The position numbers were made by a program, and so were the translations under genes. Shown piece by piece: positions 17,787 through 26,379 of a DNA stretch of 64,000 bases; the first letter of the stretch is position 1, and every line of letters starts with the position of its first letter. Under the pieces are notes generated by a model that was not told where the DNA came from, did no database searches, and saw nothing but the letters and a program-made list of their open reading frames with translations. The stretch is from Streptomyces sp. WAC05374 (GTDB lineage: Bacteria; Actinomycetota; Actinomycetes; Streptomycetales; Streptomycetaceae), in contig NZ_SMNQ01000001.1 of the NCBI RefSeq assembly GCF_004353505.1, positions 1 through 64,000 on the forward strand. The letters are read 5' to 3'.

Positions 17787-18620
17787 ATGGGACGGGTAGA
17801 GGGCAAGGTCGCCCTGATCACCGGAGCCGCGCGCGGCCAGGGCCGTTCGCACGCCGTCCGGCTGGCCCAAGAGGGCGCCCACATCATCGCCTCGGACATT
17901 TGCGAGGAAGTCGGCAGCACGCACTACTCCCTGGCGACCTCCAAGGACCTGGAGGAGACCCGGCGCCTGGTCGAGAAGGAGGGCGGCAAGATCCTCACCT
18001 TCGGGGCCGACGTGCGCAAGCTGGACCAGATGGAGGCCCTTGTCCGGGCCGGGCTCGACGAGTTCGGCCACATCGACGTGGTGTGCGCCAACGCCGGCAT
18101 CGGTTCGCTCGGCCGCTCGTGGGAGCTGACCGAGAAGCAGTGGAACGACATGATCGACGTCAACCTCACCGGTGCCTGGCACACCGTCAAGGCGGCGATC
18201 CCGCACATGATCGAGGCCGAACGCGGCGGTTCAGTGATCTTCACCAACTCCGTCGCCGGCACGCTGGGCCGGCCGAACATGTCCCACTACGCCGCGTCCA
18301 AGCACGGACTCGTGGGACTCATGAGGTCCCTGGCGAACGAGCTGGCCCCGTACTACATCCGCGTCAACAGCATCCACCCGGGGAACGTGGACACCGACAT
18401 GGTCCAGAACGTCACCGGCCGGCGCCTGCTGCTGCCGGACGTCGAGGACCCCTCCCGTGAGGAGTTCGCCGCGGCGGCCGCCGAGCTGAGCGTCATTCCG
18501 GTGCCCTGGGTGGAGAGCAGCGACATCAGCAACGCGGTGCTGTGGCTGGCCTCCGACGAGGCACGCTACGTCACGGGCGCCACGCTGCCCGTGGACGCCG
18601 GAGCCGCTGTCAAGGCATGA
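17787..18620 (+). CDS. Mycofactocin-coupled-type SDR oxidoreductase
   Basis: A 277-residue classical SDR. The cofactor motif is TGAARGQGRSHA with ASDIC after the second strand, then the catalytic Asn-Ser-Tyr-Lys set in CANAGIG, TNSVAG and YAASK. The GxGRSHA start, the DICEEV insertion and the long segment between beta-2 and beta-3 are characteristic of the mycofactocin-associated SDR subfamily, which keeps its nicotinamide bound and recycles it through the redox peptide mycofactocin. ATG 17787 has an AGAGGAAGG ribosome site. No mycofactocin biosynthesis genes are in the window. In this operon it would oxidise a polyol or sugar, feeding the epimerase/transaldolase steps. Confidence 0.85.
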   Translation: MGRVEGKVALITGAARGQGRSHAVRLAQEGAHIIASDICEEVGSTHYSLATSKDLEETRRLVEKEGGKILTFGADVRKLDQMEALVRAGLDEFGHIDVVCANAGIGSLGRSWELTEKQWNDMIDVNLTGAWHTVKAAIPHMIEAERGGSVIFTNSVAGTLGRPNMSHYAASKHGLVGLMRSLANELAPYYIRVNSIHPGNVDTDMVQNVTGRRLLLPDVEDPSREEFAAAAAELSVIPVPWVESSDISNAVLWLASDEARYVTGATLPVDAGAAVKA

Positions 18621-18643
18621 CCACACGAGGAGCCATTCCCCCC

Positions 18644-19774
18644 ATGAACGATGCGTTACGGCAGCTGACCGAACTCGGCGTGTCCATCTGGCTGGACGAC
18701 CTGAGCCGGGAGCAGCTCACCACCGGCGCTCTTGCGTCCGTCCTGCGCGACCGGCACGTGGTGGGCGTCACCACCAACCCGTCCATCTTCCACCAGGCCA
18801 TCGCCGGCGGCACCGGCTCCGCCTACGACGGCGACCTGCGCGACCTCGCCCTGCGCGGCGTCAGCGCCGAAGAGGCCGTACGGGCCCTGACCACCGCCGA
18901 CGTGCGCGCGGCCGCCGACGTGCTGCGTCCCGTGTACCAGCGCACCGACGGCCACGACGGGCGGGTCTCCCTGGAGGTCGACCCCCGTCTCGCCCACGAC
19001 ACCGACGCCACCCTGGCGGAGGCCCGCCACCTGTGGTGGACGGTCGACCGGCCCAACCTGCTCATCAAGATCCCCGCCACCCCGGCCGGCCTTCCCGCCA
19101 TCAGCCGGGCGATCGCCGAGGGCATCAGCGTCAACGTCACCCTCATCTTCTCCATCGACCGCTACCGGGCGGTGGTGGACGCCTACCAGACCGGCCTGGA
19201 AGAGGCGCTGGGCAACGGACGCGACCTGTCCGTCATCGAATCGGTGGCCTCCTTCTTCGTCTCCCGGCTGGACACCGAGACCGACCGGCGCCTGGAGGAG
19301 ATCGGCACCCCCGAGGCACTGGAGCTGCGCGGTCGGACCGGGATCGCCAACTCCCGGCTCGCGCACAAGGCGTACGAGGAGACCGTGCGCTCCCCGCGCT
19401 GGCAGGCTCTGCAGGCCCAGGGAGCCAACGCCCAGCGCCTGCTGTGGACCTCCACCAGCACCAAGAACCCCGCCTACCCCGACACCCTCTACGTCTCCGA
19501 ACTGGTCACCGCGGGCACCGTCAACACGCTGCCCCCGCAGACCCTGGAAGCCGTCGCCGACCACGGCGACGTCCACGGGGACACCGTGCGCGCACACCAC
19601 GAGGACGCCGCCCGCGTACTCGCCACGCTCGGCGAACTGGGGATCGACTACGACGAGGTCGTGCAGCTCTTGGAGGACCAAGGCGTCGCGGCGTTCGCGA
19701 AAGCGTGGAACAGCCTCCTGGAGAGCGTCGAAGCCTCCCTGGTCCGCCTGCGCGGCTCGCACGAAGCCCGGTGA
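18644..19774 (+). CDS. tal: Transaldolase
   Basis: A 376-residue transaldolase of the longer actinobacterial type, moving a dihydroxyacetone unit between sugar phosphates. Visible family parts include SIWLDDLSRE near the N-terminus, VVGVTTNPSIFHQAI, LEVDPRLAHDTDAT, the Schiff-base lysine in LLIKIPATPAG, and SVNVTLIFSIDRYRAVVDAY. CGAGGA precedes ATG 18644. Together with the epimerase upstream it forms the core of a non-oxidative pentose-phosphate route; a transketolase is not in the operon. It is likely a paralogue of the housekeeping copy used for this substrate. Confidence 0.92.
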   Translation: MNDALRQLTELGVSIWLDDLSREQLTTGALASVLRDRHVVGVTTNPSIFHQAIAGGTGSAYDGDLRDLALRGVSAEEAVRALTTADVRAAADVLRPVYQRTDGHDGRVSLEVDPRLAHDTDATLAEARHLWWTVDRPNLLIKIPATPAGLPAISRAIAEGISVNVTLIFSIDRYRAVVDAYQTGLEEALGNGRDLSVIESVASFFVSRLDTETDRRLEEIGTPEALELRGRTGIANSRLAHKAYEETVRSPRWQALQAQGANAQRLLWTSTSTKNPAYPDTLYVSELVTAGTVNTLPPQTLEAVADHGDVHGDTVRAHHEDAARVLATLGELGIDYDEVVQLLEDQGVAAFAKAWNSLLESVEASLVRLRGSHEAR

Positions 19775-19784
19775 ACACCGCCCC

Positions 19785-21032
19785 ATGACCCGCTCCGCCA
19801 CCCCCACCACCGAGACCGGACCACGGGTGTCACGCGCCTTCGTGGTCCGGCTCGGCCTCGCCTACCTCGGGCTCTACAGCGCCGTTCTCTCCGTGGCGCT
19901 GGTCACCCTGGCCCTGCGCGTCGAGCACGTCGACCCCGAGCACAAGGAGACCAGCCTCGCCGTCGCCGCCGCCCTCGGGGCGCTCGTCGCGCTGTTCGCC
20001 AACCCCCTCGCGGGGCGGCTGTCGGACCGCACCGCCTCCCGCTGGGGGCGCCGCCGCCCCTGGCTGGTGTGCGGGGTCCTCGGCGGCACCGCGGGACTGG
20101 CCGTCGTCGCCCTGGTGCCGTCCGTCGCGGCCATCACCGCCGGATGGTGCCTGGCCCAACTGAGCTTCAACGCCTCCATCGCCGCGCTGGCGGCCACCGT
20201 GCCCGAGCAGGTGCCCCTCGCCCAGCGCGGCACCGTGTCGGGAGTGATGGGCTTCAGCCAGCGCCTGGCCGTGCCGGTGGGCATGGGGGCGGCGGCCCTG
20301 TTCTCCGCCGGCCCGGCCGGTTTCCTCGTGCCCGCCGCTGCCGCGATTGGCTGCATCTGCCTGTTCGCGCTGCCGCTGAAGGACTCCCGCGCACCCGCGG
20401 AGCGGCGCCCGTTCTCGGCGAAGGAGTTCTTCGGCAGCTTCTGGACCGACCCGCGCAGCCACCCGGACTTCGGCTGGGTCTGGCTGACCCGGTTCCTGAC
20501 CTACTTCGCCTCCGTGGCCCCCGTCCCGTACCTCGCCTACTACCTCAGCTCCCGCGTCGGCCTCTCCAGCGGCTCCGTGGCCATGACCGTTGCCCTGCTG
20601 ACCACCCTCAACTACACGCTCAGCGCCGTGACCGCAGCCGTGTGCGGATGGCTCTCCGACCGGCTGAACCGGCGCAAGGTCTTCGTCACCGCGGCCGCCT
20701 TGTTCCTCGCCGCCGGTCTCGCCCTGCTGGCCGTCTCCACCACGCTGCCCCCGGTGTATCTCGCCCAGATCCTGCTCGGCATCGGGTCGGGGTTCTACTT
20801 CGCCGTCGACATGGCCCTGGCCACCGAGGTCCTGCCCAGCTCGGACGACGTGGGAAAGGACCTCGGCGTCATCAATAGCGCCGACGTGCTGCCCCAGTCC
20901 ATCGGTCCGGCCCTGGCCCCCGTGCTGCTGGCCATCGGGTCCGGCGGGAACTATCCCGCCCTCTACCTCTTCACCATGGTGGTCGGCCTGCTGGCGGCCG
21001 TCACCGTCACCCGCATCCGCACCGTGCGCTGA
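19785..21032 (+). CDS. MFS transporter, sugar type
   Basis: A 415-residue protein with twelve predicted membrane helices. The cytoplasmic loop 2-3 carries the MFS motif GRLSDRTASRWGRRRPWLV, close to the form in glycoside-pentoside-hexuronide and SLC45-type sugar porters, and it recurs in the second half as CGWLSDRLNRRK. It starts 10 bp after the transaldolase stop codon, so it belongs to the same operon and probably imports the sugar or polyol consumed by the enzymes. Export of a product is the alternative. There is no signal peptide and no ATP-binding domain. Confidence 0.85.
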   Translation: MTRSATPTTETGPRVSRAFVVRLGLAYLGLYSAVLSVALVTLALRVEHVDPEHKETSLAVAAALGALVALFANPLAGRLSDRTASRWGRRRPWLVCGVLGGTAGLAVVALVPSVAAITAGWCLAQLSFNASIAALAATVPEQVPLAQRGTVSGVMGFSQRLAVPVGMGAAALFSAGPAGFLVPAAAAIGCICLFALPLKDSRAPAERRPFSAKEFFGSFWTDPRSHPDFGWVWLTRFLTYFASVAPVPYLAYYLSSRVGLSSGSVAMTVALLTTLNYTLSAVTAAVCGWLSDRLNRRKVFVTAAALFLAAGLALLAVSTTLPPVYLAQILLGIGSGFYFAVDMALATEVLPSSDDVGKDLGVINSADVLPQSIGPALAPVLLAIGSGGNYPALYLFTMVVGLLAAVTVTRIRTVR

Positions 21033-21053
21033 GCACACCCGAAAGGACATCCC

Positions 21054-21374
21054 ATGATCTACGAGTACGCCTACCTCTCCGTCACCCCCGGCCAGGAGGA
21101 GGAGTTCGAGCAGACGCTTCTCGCCGCCGCGCCCATCCTGCGGTCGGCCGAGGGCTGCCGCTCCGTCGAGCTGCACCGCGACGTGGAGACAACAGGCGCC
21201 TACCTGCTGCGCGTCGGCTGGGCCACGCTGGAGCACCACATCGAGAAGTTCCCGAAGAGCGAGCAGGCCCCCCGCTTCGCCGAGGCGATCGAGCGCTTCT
21301 TCGACAAGGAGCCGGTGTTGCGCCACTTCGCCGCCGATCCCGTGGGCGCCCCGGGCGCGGCTCCCGGGGCGTGA
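21054..21374 (+). CDS. ABM-domain (antibiotic biosynthesis monooxygenase-like) protein
   Basis: A 106-residue ferredoxin-like dimeric alpha-beta-barrel protein. The pattern (TPGQEEEFEQTLLAAAPILR, then SAEGCRSVELHRDVE and YLLRVGWATLEHHIEKF) is that of the ABM family, which includes cofactor-free monooxygenases and simple aldehyde- or heme-related stress proteins. It has an AAAGGA ribosome site and follows the transporter by 21 bp, probably as the last gene of the operon. Its contribution to sugar metabolism is unknown; protection against reactive carbonyl intermediates would be one guess. Confidence 0.75.
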   Translation: MIYEYAYLSVTPGQEEEFEQTLLAAAPILRSAEGCRSVELHRDVETTGAYLLRVGWATLEHHIEKFPKSEQAPRFAEAIERFFDKEPVLRHFAADPVGAPGAAPGA

Positions 21375-21807
21375 AACGCGTCCGCGGAGCCCGGTGGACG
21401 CCCGCGCCCGCAGGGGTCAACAACCGGCAGCGCGGCAGGTGATCATGATGGCGGGGACATCCCTGCCGCGCCGTGTACGGCTGCTCGGAGCGGGCGAACA
21501 CTGATCACCACGGAGGAAGAACAGGCACGAAGCACCCGCACACCGATGAGGTCAGCGGCGGCCGCGAGGCCAGTCCCGGCTGAGCCGAAGAAGAGCAAGA
21601 AGCCGTTGCCCAGCTCCGTAAGCGGTGCCTGGAGCTGTCCCTGGAGGTCAGCCGCCATCCCTTCCGGGCAGAGGTCGAGACGGACAAGCGTTGCGCAGGC
21701 CCGCTCGGAGCCGAAGAAGCTCACGCGCGCCGCAGCCACACCGACCCCTGACGTCACCGAAGCCGCCTAACGACCGCCTCTACGACGATCCCGACAGGAC
21801 CGAGCCC
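21375..21807. other. Gap with decayed partner of the DUF6233 cassette
   Basis: No intact gene. Around 21590-21770 plus-strand frames contain coding-like pieces (EEQEAVAQLRKRCLELSLEV; TRAAATPTPDVTEAA just before the next gene). The same ending, AAATGALDVAEAA, precedes the second DUF6233 gene at 63323, so a small upstream gene appears duplicated along with DUF6233 and decayed here. Confidence 0.4.
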
Positions 21808-22155
21808 GTGTCCGACCCGCTGCCACCCCCGTACCCGCCTGACGACGAGCGGCTGGCCGACATCGAGACGTACCTGACCGTGCGGCTCATGTACGTACGG
21901 CAGGCGCGCGCAGCGGAAGCCCGACGCCGCGAGATTCAGCAGCGGACCGCTCCGCCACCCCCGCCGCCGTACCTGATCCAGCGCGGCCTGGACGGCCACC
22001 CGCACACCGGTGGCCGTCCACCTGGGCACGTGCGTACTCGTGGCACGGGCGCTGCCGGGGTGTCCGAGCAGGCTGCTCGGCGGGCCCTGGCCGACCGGAT
22101 CGACGCCTGCGCTGTGTGCAGGCCAGACACCGAACTCGGCGTGATCGACGGCTAG
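21808..22155 (+). CDS. DUF6233-type protein, copy 1
   Basis: A 115-residue protein of a Streptomyces-specific family, DUF6233 by resemblance: PPPYPPDDERLADIETYLTV, a basic AAEARRREIQQR helix, a PPPPPPYLIQRGL linker, then the C-terminal CAVCRPDTELGVID. The GTG at 21808 is aligned with that of the copy at 63363, with which it shares high nucleotide similarity. The stretch 21985-22050 reads as GHPHTGGRPPGH here, but an alternative frame gives the family-like PVAVHLGTC, so two compensating indels seem to have scrambled the middle. Function unknown; proteins of this family are often near mobile or accessory genes. Confidence 0.6.
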   Translation: MSDPLPPPYPPDDERLADIETYLTVRLMYVRQARAAEARRREIQQRTAPPPPPPYLIQRGLDGHPHTGGRPPGHVRTRGTGAAGVSEQAARRALADRIDACAVCRPDTELGVIDG

Positions 22156-22351
22156 AGGCTCCGCCGGTCACCAACCCGTCCGAACAGCACACCGATTCGG
22201 TGAAGCAGCAGTACTCTTCAACCAAGCTCGCGAAGCCGCGAATCGACCAGCGTCCGTGGTCAGGCCAGGCCCTTGCGACGACGGCGGTTGCTACGAAGCG
22301 CCGATCAGCGAGGGGGCGATGCCACGTGCTCGTTCCGCCATATGCGTTGGA

Positions 22352-23266
22352 TCACCACCGCGACTCCCAGTACAGGGCATGGCTGGCCGCACGCACGGGG
22401 GGTGCTCCATTCGTCGTGTACTTCCAAGACGACCCGAAGTTCGAGTAGTACAGGGATTTGGCACCGGTGGACAGCACACGCAGCTCGCTGTGATCGATCT
22501 TTTCGGACTTGTCGTAGCGCACGAGGTGTTGCGCGCTGTCGGTCGTCGGGGCAGCGCTACGGAAATTTTTGAGCCCCACAGTGGTGTCGGCATTGGACCC
22601 AATGAGCGTCCAGTCGGTCCCCTGGGCAGATTGCGGCAGCTTTTCGGCTTGCAGCCAGTTTATGAACCCGGAGCCGATCTGCATCTCCTTGCATTGCAAG
22701 GACCACGACCCGCAATCGCTGCGTAACCCGTGGTGCGGAGTTCCAAGGGTCACTGCGTCCTCGACGAAGATGTAGTCAGGCCACCTTTCCGTTGCTCCGT
22801 AGCGCTTGACACCGAGCAGGGCGGCCCGCACGATCAGCCCACCCATGGAGTGGCCCACCAGGTCAACACTCTTGCCGTGGCTGGAGTAATTGTCGTAGAT
22901 ATCCCAGGCCAGGCGGCGGCCGAGCTCCTGCAGGGAAACGTCACGAGTGCCATCAAGCCGCGCTAGGTTGACGTCGCAGCCGGTGTCGAACCGGTAGAAG
23001 CCGACTTTGCGGAACTGAGTCTCTTGTGCCCACCCCCACGACCTCATCGCTTCGGTGAAATCGTCCCACCGGCTCGGGCAGCTAACACCCGGCGGCAAGA
23101 ACTGCGCGGGAAAGAAGCCTTTAACGAGGTAGACCGTCTCGTTGGAGCTGTTGTTGCGCGGCGGTGGCGTCGGGCCGGGAGCCGCTGTCGCGTTCGACGC
23201 GCCGATCCCCAACACCATAGCCAGACATAACGCCACTACAGCGAAGATACTTCCTGGACGTCTCAT
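22352..23266 (-). CDS. Secreted lipase/esterase, alpha/beta hydrolase
   Basis: A 304-residue exported hydrolase. ATG 23266 has a GAGGGGG ribosome site and begins a Sec signal peptide (MRRPGSIFAVVALCLAMVLG, cleavage after NATAA near residue 29). The mature enzyme starts with a short strand and oxyanion region (ETVYLVKGFFP) and has the nucleophile elbow VDLVGHSMGG with Ser140, typical of triacylglycerol lipases and esterases of the class 2 type; a VTLGTPHHGL segment is also lipase-typical. The catalytic His is probably in DHSELRV. Four or more cysteines suggest disulfides. It stands alone with no cognate chaperone gene. Confidence 0.82.
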   Translation of the reverse strand: MRRPGSIFAVVALCLAMVLGIGASNATAAPGPTPPPRNNSSNETVYLVKGFFPAQFLPPGVSCPSRWDDFTEAMRSWGWAQETQFRKVGFYRFDTGCDVNLARLDGTRDVSLQELGRRLAWDIYDNYSSHGKSVDLVGHSMGGLIVRAALLGVKRYGATERWPDYIFVEDAVTLGTPHHGLRSDCGSWSLQCKEMQIGSGFINWLQAEKLPQSAQGTDWTLIGSNADTTVGLKNFRSAAPTTDSAQHLVRYDKSEKIDHSELRVLSTGAKSLYYSNFGSSWKYTTNGAPPVRAASHALYWESRW

Positions 23267-23998
23267 CGTTCCCCCTCGACCGCGCCCGACTCTCCATCTC
23301 CCCGTGCAGGGCCTCCCCCGCCCAGGGTTACGTCCCTTGGATGATGGCAATGACACGAGCGGCTGTCCATAGAACCTTGCAAAACGGTTGCCGGATCCCG
23401 TGGCGTGCCGTAGTAGAGAGGTACTGGCAGTTGCTGGGGGCGCGCCGAAGGGGGGAAAAGGCGCAGTTGAAGCGTGCCGGATCGGTGGAGCGTCAACGGG
23501 CATTGACGTCCTACAGCCGGGTACAGTACAGGCCGAGGTTGGCCAGATCGCGATGGCAGCGTTCCAGACCGAGTCCCCGTATCCAGGGAGCGCTGGCGGT
23601 CCAACGCGGCTTCGGCCGCCAGCTCATTGCGGCAGCAGATTCCCCCAACATCGCCGAGCTGCCCCGTGCAGTCGCTTCGTGTGGGAATCAGCGGACTACG
23701 TCCCACACGACACCGGGGGAGCGCCGCTCAACACATCGCTGACCAGGTGCTGACCTGTGCCCGCTGTCGTCTCGGTCGCCTTTCGCACACCTCCTGAGCT
23801 CGACAAGAAACGCAGGCGACAGACATCTCATGCCTCCTACCGACAGTGATCACCCATAGTGTCCAAGCCGCCCGGATTGCGTAGAGTCAGCCGACACGAC
23901 GGGTGCGCATCGAGCGCGGATTTCTTCGTTTCCGCAGGAGGCAGCGCACAGCGAATCGCGGATCCTACACCCCGTACCGTGAGAGTCCTGGAGACCCC
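23267..23998. other. Gap upstream of the secreted lipase
   Basis: About 730 bp between divergent genes with no gene that can be supported. Frames in 23388-23753 are open on both strands but lack ribosome sites and recognisable motifs. The lipase promoter should lie close to 23300. Confidence 0.35.
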
Positions 23999-25246
23999 GT
24001 GCTGCCCAGCCTGCTTGCCGTCGCCGCCCACCCGGACGACGAGTCGCTCCTCGCCGGAGGCGTCCTCGCCCAGCACCACACCGCCGGGGCCCGCACCGCG
24101 GTCGTCACCGCCACCTGGGCCCCCGACAGCCGCAGAGCGCCCGAACTCGCCGCCGCTCTCGCCGTCCTGGGCGCCGGAAGTCCGCGGCTGCTCGGCTACA
24201 ACGACGCCCGCAACCCCGAGGCCTCCCCCGGCCGGCCCCGGCTCGTCGACGCTCCCCTCGACGAAGCAGTCGGCCGCCTCGTCGCCCACATCCGCGACTT
24301 CAAGCCCGAGATCGTGGTCACCCACGACGCGGTCGGCCAGTTGACCGGCCACCCCGACCACGTACGCACCCACCAGATCACCCTGCTCGCCGTCGAAGCC
24401 GCCGGCCTCGCCTACCTGTACCCGGATGCGGGCGCGCCGTGGCAGCCGACCGCGGTGTACGCCGCCACGCACCCCGAGTCCGGCGTCGGACTGCTCCGCC
24501 CCCTGCTCGAAGGGGTGGGCAAGACCGTCCTCGCGGTGCCGGACTCGTACGTGACCACCAGCGTCGACGTCACCCCCTGGGCCGACGTGAAGTGGCGCGC
24601 GATCCTCGCGCACGACGGCGAGGTCGCCCGCGAACGGACCCTGCCCGGCATCCTCGCCCGCCTCCCCGAAGCCGACCGCGCCCAGATCATCCGGACCGAG
24701 CACTTCACCCGGCTCACCCCCGGCCCTGCAAAGGGGGACCCGGATCAGACTGACCATCTGACAACCCGGCCCCTGTCCGCCCCCTTCACCGTCCGGGCAC
24801 TTACTTATCGGAGAGAGATGACGACGACTTCCGCACCCGACGAGCCTCCCGGCGTCGCTATGAACGAGGAGGCGTACGGGGCGCTGCGCGCCTCGCACGC
24901 CCTGTGGGCCGGCACCTCTGTGCTGATCACCGACCAGCGAGGACGGGTGCTGCTTCAGCGCGTGACCTACCGACCCGCCCGTCTGCTGCCCGGCGGCGCC
25001 GTGGACAAGGGCGAGTCCCCCGCGCAGGGCGCCAGCCGCGAGCTGGAGGAGGAGCTCGGCGTTACGGCGACCGTCACCCGCGGGCTGGCCGTCGACTGGG
25101 TCTCCCCCGCCGGCCGCACCACGCCGCCCGCCATGCGGGAACTGCGGCCCTCCAGTGGCCCCTTCGGCGGCTGCACCAAGGGCGAGCACCAGGTCGACCA
25201 CCGCATGCCCAGCAACGTGCCCAGCGCCTGGCGCTTGGCGCCATGA
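23999..25246 (+). CDS. PIG-L (LmbE) deacetylase in one frame with a NUDIX domain
   Basis: A 415-residue open frame containing two enzymes. Residues 1-265 are a PIG-L deacetylase: zinc-binding AAHPDDES (His11, Asp14), the THDAVGQLTGHPDHVRTHQI block with the third ligand, and a C-terminal IIRTEHFTRL. These enzymes de-N-acetylate GlcNAc conjugates such as the mycothiol precursor. Residues about 290-385 hold a NUDIX box, G-x5-E-x7-RELEEELGV. An internal ATG at 24818 has a perfect GGAGAGAG ribosome site, so the NUDIX protein may also be made separately; no stop codon divides the halves. The NUDIX C-terminus after about 25140 looks out of frame and is probably truncated. GTG 23999 is the preferred start; longer starts are possible. 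Confidence 0.7.
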   Translation: MLPSLLAVAAHPDDESLLAGGVLAQHHTAGARTAVVTATWAPDSRRAPELAAALAVLGAGSPRLLGYNDARNPEASPGRPRLVDAPLDEAVGRLVAHIRDFKPEIVVTHDAVGQLTGHPDHVRTHQITLLAVEAAGLAYLYPDAGAPWQPTAVYAATHPESGVGLLRPLLEGVGKTVLAVPDSYVTTSVDVTPWADVKWRAILAHDGEVARERTLPGILARLPEADRAQIIRTEHFTRLTPGPAKGDPDQTDHLTTRPLSAPFTVRALTYRREMTTTSAPDEPPGVAMNEEAYGALRASHALWAGTSVLITDQRGRVLLQRVTYRPARLLPGGAVDKGESPAQGASRELEEELGVTATVTRGLAVDWVSPAGRTTPPAMRELRPSSGPFGGCTKGEHQVDHRMPSNVPSAWRLAP

Positions 25247-25326
25247 CCTCCCGCCCGCTGTGCCCTCGCCCCCGGCGTCGTGCCGACGTCTCGTGACCTG
25301 CTGTGCGGTGCGTCGTTGCACCAGGC

Positions 25327-25668
25327 ATGATTCGTCGCAAAACGGCCGTCTTCACCACCGCTGCCGCTTTGGGCACTGTCGTTGCCGCTGCCGGTCCCGC
25401 CTCGGCCGGAGGCGTCGGAGACTTCCTTTCACCCGCCTTCGGCACCTCCTGCGGCAACCACAACACGGGCGCCCGCATAGGGGGCACCACCACGCATGGC
25501 ACCGGCGCGGCGAACGGCAATCTCGCCGGTCTGCCGATCAGCAGTGCTCTCAACCAGTGCGGCGGCGCTGACCTTTCCCCTCGTCTACACAGCCTTGCTC
25601 GATCGGTTGATCTAGACGCCTTGGCTGAAAGGGAAGAGTTTCTCAAGGCCGTCAGGGCTGGTCGTTAG
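25327..25668 (+). CDS. Small secreted chaplin-like protein
   Basis: A 113-residue exported peptide. It has a Sec signal peptide (MIRRKTAVFTTAAALGTVVA, cleavage after ASA near residue 27) and a glycine/asparagine-rich mature part with two cysteines (FLSPAFGTSCGNHNTGARIG; ISSALNQCGG). This resembles the small chaplin-related or hydrophobic surface peptides of Streptomyces, but it is not a canonical chaplin domain. The last ~30 residues (LSPRLHSLARSVDLDALAER) are charged and unlike such peptides, which normally end soon after the second cysteine, so the original stop codon may have been lost and the frame extended. Confidence 0.55.
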   Translation: MIRRKTAVFTTAAALGTVVAAAGPASAGGVGDFLSPAFGTSCGNHNTGARIGGTTTHGTGAANGNLAGLPISSALNQCGGADLSPRLHSLARSVDLDALAEREEFLKAVRAGR

Positions 25669-26075
25669 TCGGCGCCGGGGGGCGCGTTGGGGCTCCTTGC
25701 CGGGTGCCCTACGAGGCGGTGCTCGAATCGCCACTCGCGATCTTCCGCCTGTATGCCACGCCTGGTTTGCAAGGTCGGACCCTCTATGGGAGTGCGGAGT
25801 GGCTTTAGAAAGCGGGCGTGCGCGGATTCGTGGTGTGGGGATCCTCGGGTACAGACAAGCGGAGTAGTGCATTTGCAGGCGGCAGCGGTGCCATCCTTCG
25901 GATGTCAGCACCATTTTCCAGCAGTCAAGCCGGACAGGCCGCACCCGCGTTCGTGTGTACCGGCCGACGGGACACCGCCCAACACGGCCACGGGCCTGTC
26001 ATACGCCCGCCCAGGTCACCACACGGTCCGAGCGTGCAGCGTGGTTCAGTGTGACGGGATGCGGCGGAGCAGCCG
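25669..26075. other. Gap without recognisable genes
   Basis: About 400 bp holding only short open frames without ribosome sites. No hairpin, tRNA or repeat stands out. Confidence 0.35.
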
Positions 26076-26258
26076 TTATTGGAGTTCGTGTGCCCAGAGG
26101 GCCGTGTTCGGCGGGGGCTCCGTGCCGTGCTGGAGGTATCCGAGGAGCGCCACGGCGGCTCGTGCCTCACCAGCGGTGAGCAGCGGCAGCCGGTCGCCCG
26201 GTTCGTCCATCAAGAGATCAAGGTCGTTCACACCAGGCCAACCACTGGTCACAGCCAT
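26076..26258 (-). CDS. Possible 60-residue hypothetical protein
   Basis: A short frame with good codon bias: VNDLDLLMDEPGDRLPLLTA, then GEARAAVALLGYLQHGTEPP. It is acidic and apparently helical. The ATG at 26258 is the first available start, with a GTG at residue 10 as the alternative. No family recognised. It could be a remnant of a larger gene; opposite-strand frames here have worse codon use. Confidence 0.4.
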   Translation of the reverse strand: MAVTSGWPGVNDLDLLMDEPGDRLPLLTAGEARAAVALLGYLQHGTEPPPNTALWAHELQ

Positions 26259-26379
26259 TGGCTAAGGGTTGCGGCCAGCAGGGTCCGCTTTGTAGCGGAC
26301 GGCGAGCGGTTGATTCCTCCCGCATTCGACCGCGCGCCGCTGCCTGTGATCGGGTCTACGCGGCCCGAGCCCCCGCATG

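Noticed and set aside
19830..21326. 498-residue minus-strand frame opposite the MFS transporter
   Set aside because: A GC-skew shadow: the sequence is low-complexity Gly/Arg/His without motifs, whereas the plus strand encodes a 12-helix porter.
23837..25321. 494-residue minus-strand frame opposite the PIG-L/NUDIX gene
   Set aside because: Shadow frame with glycine-rich, motif-free sequence; the plus strand shows both enzyme signatures.
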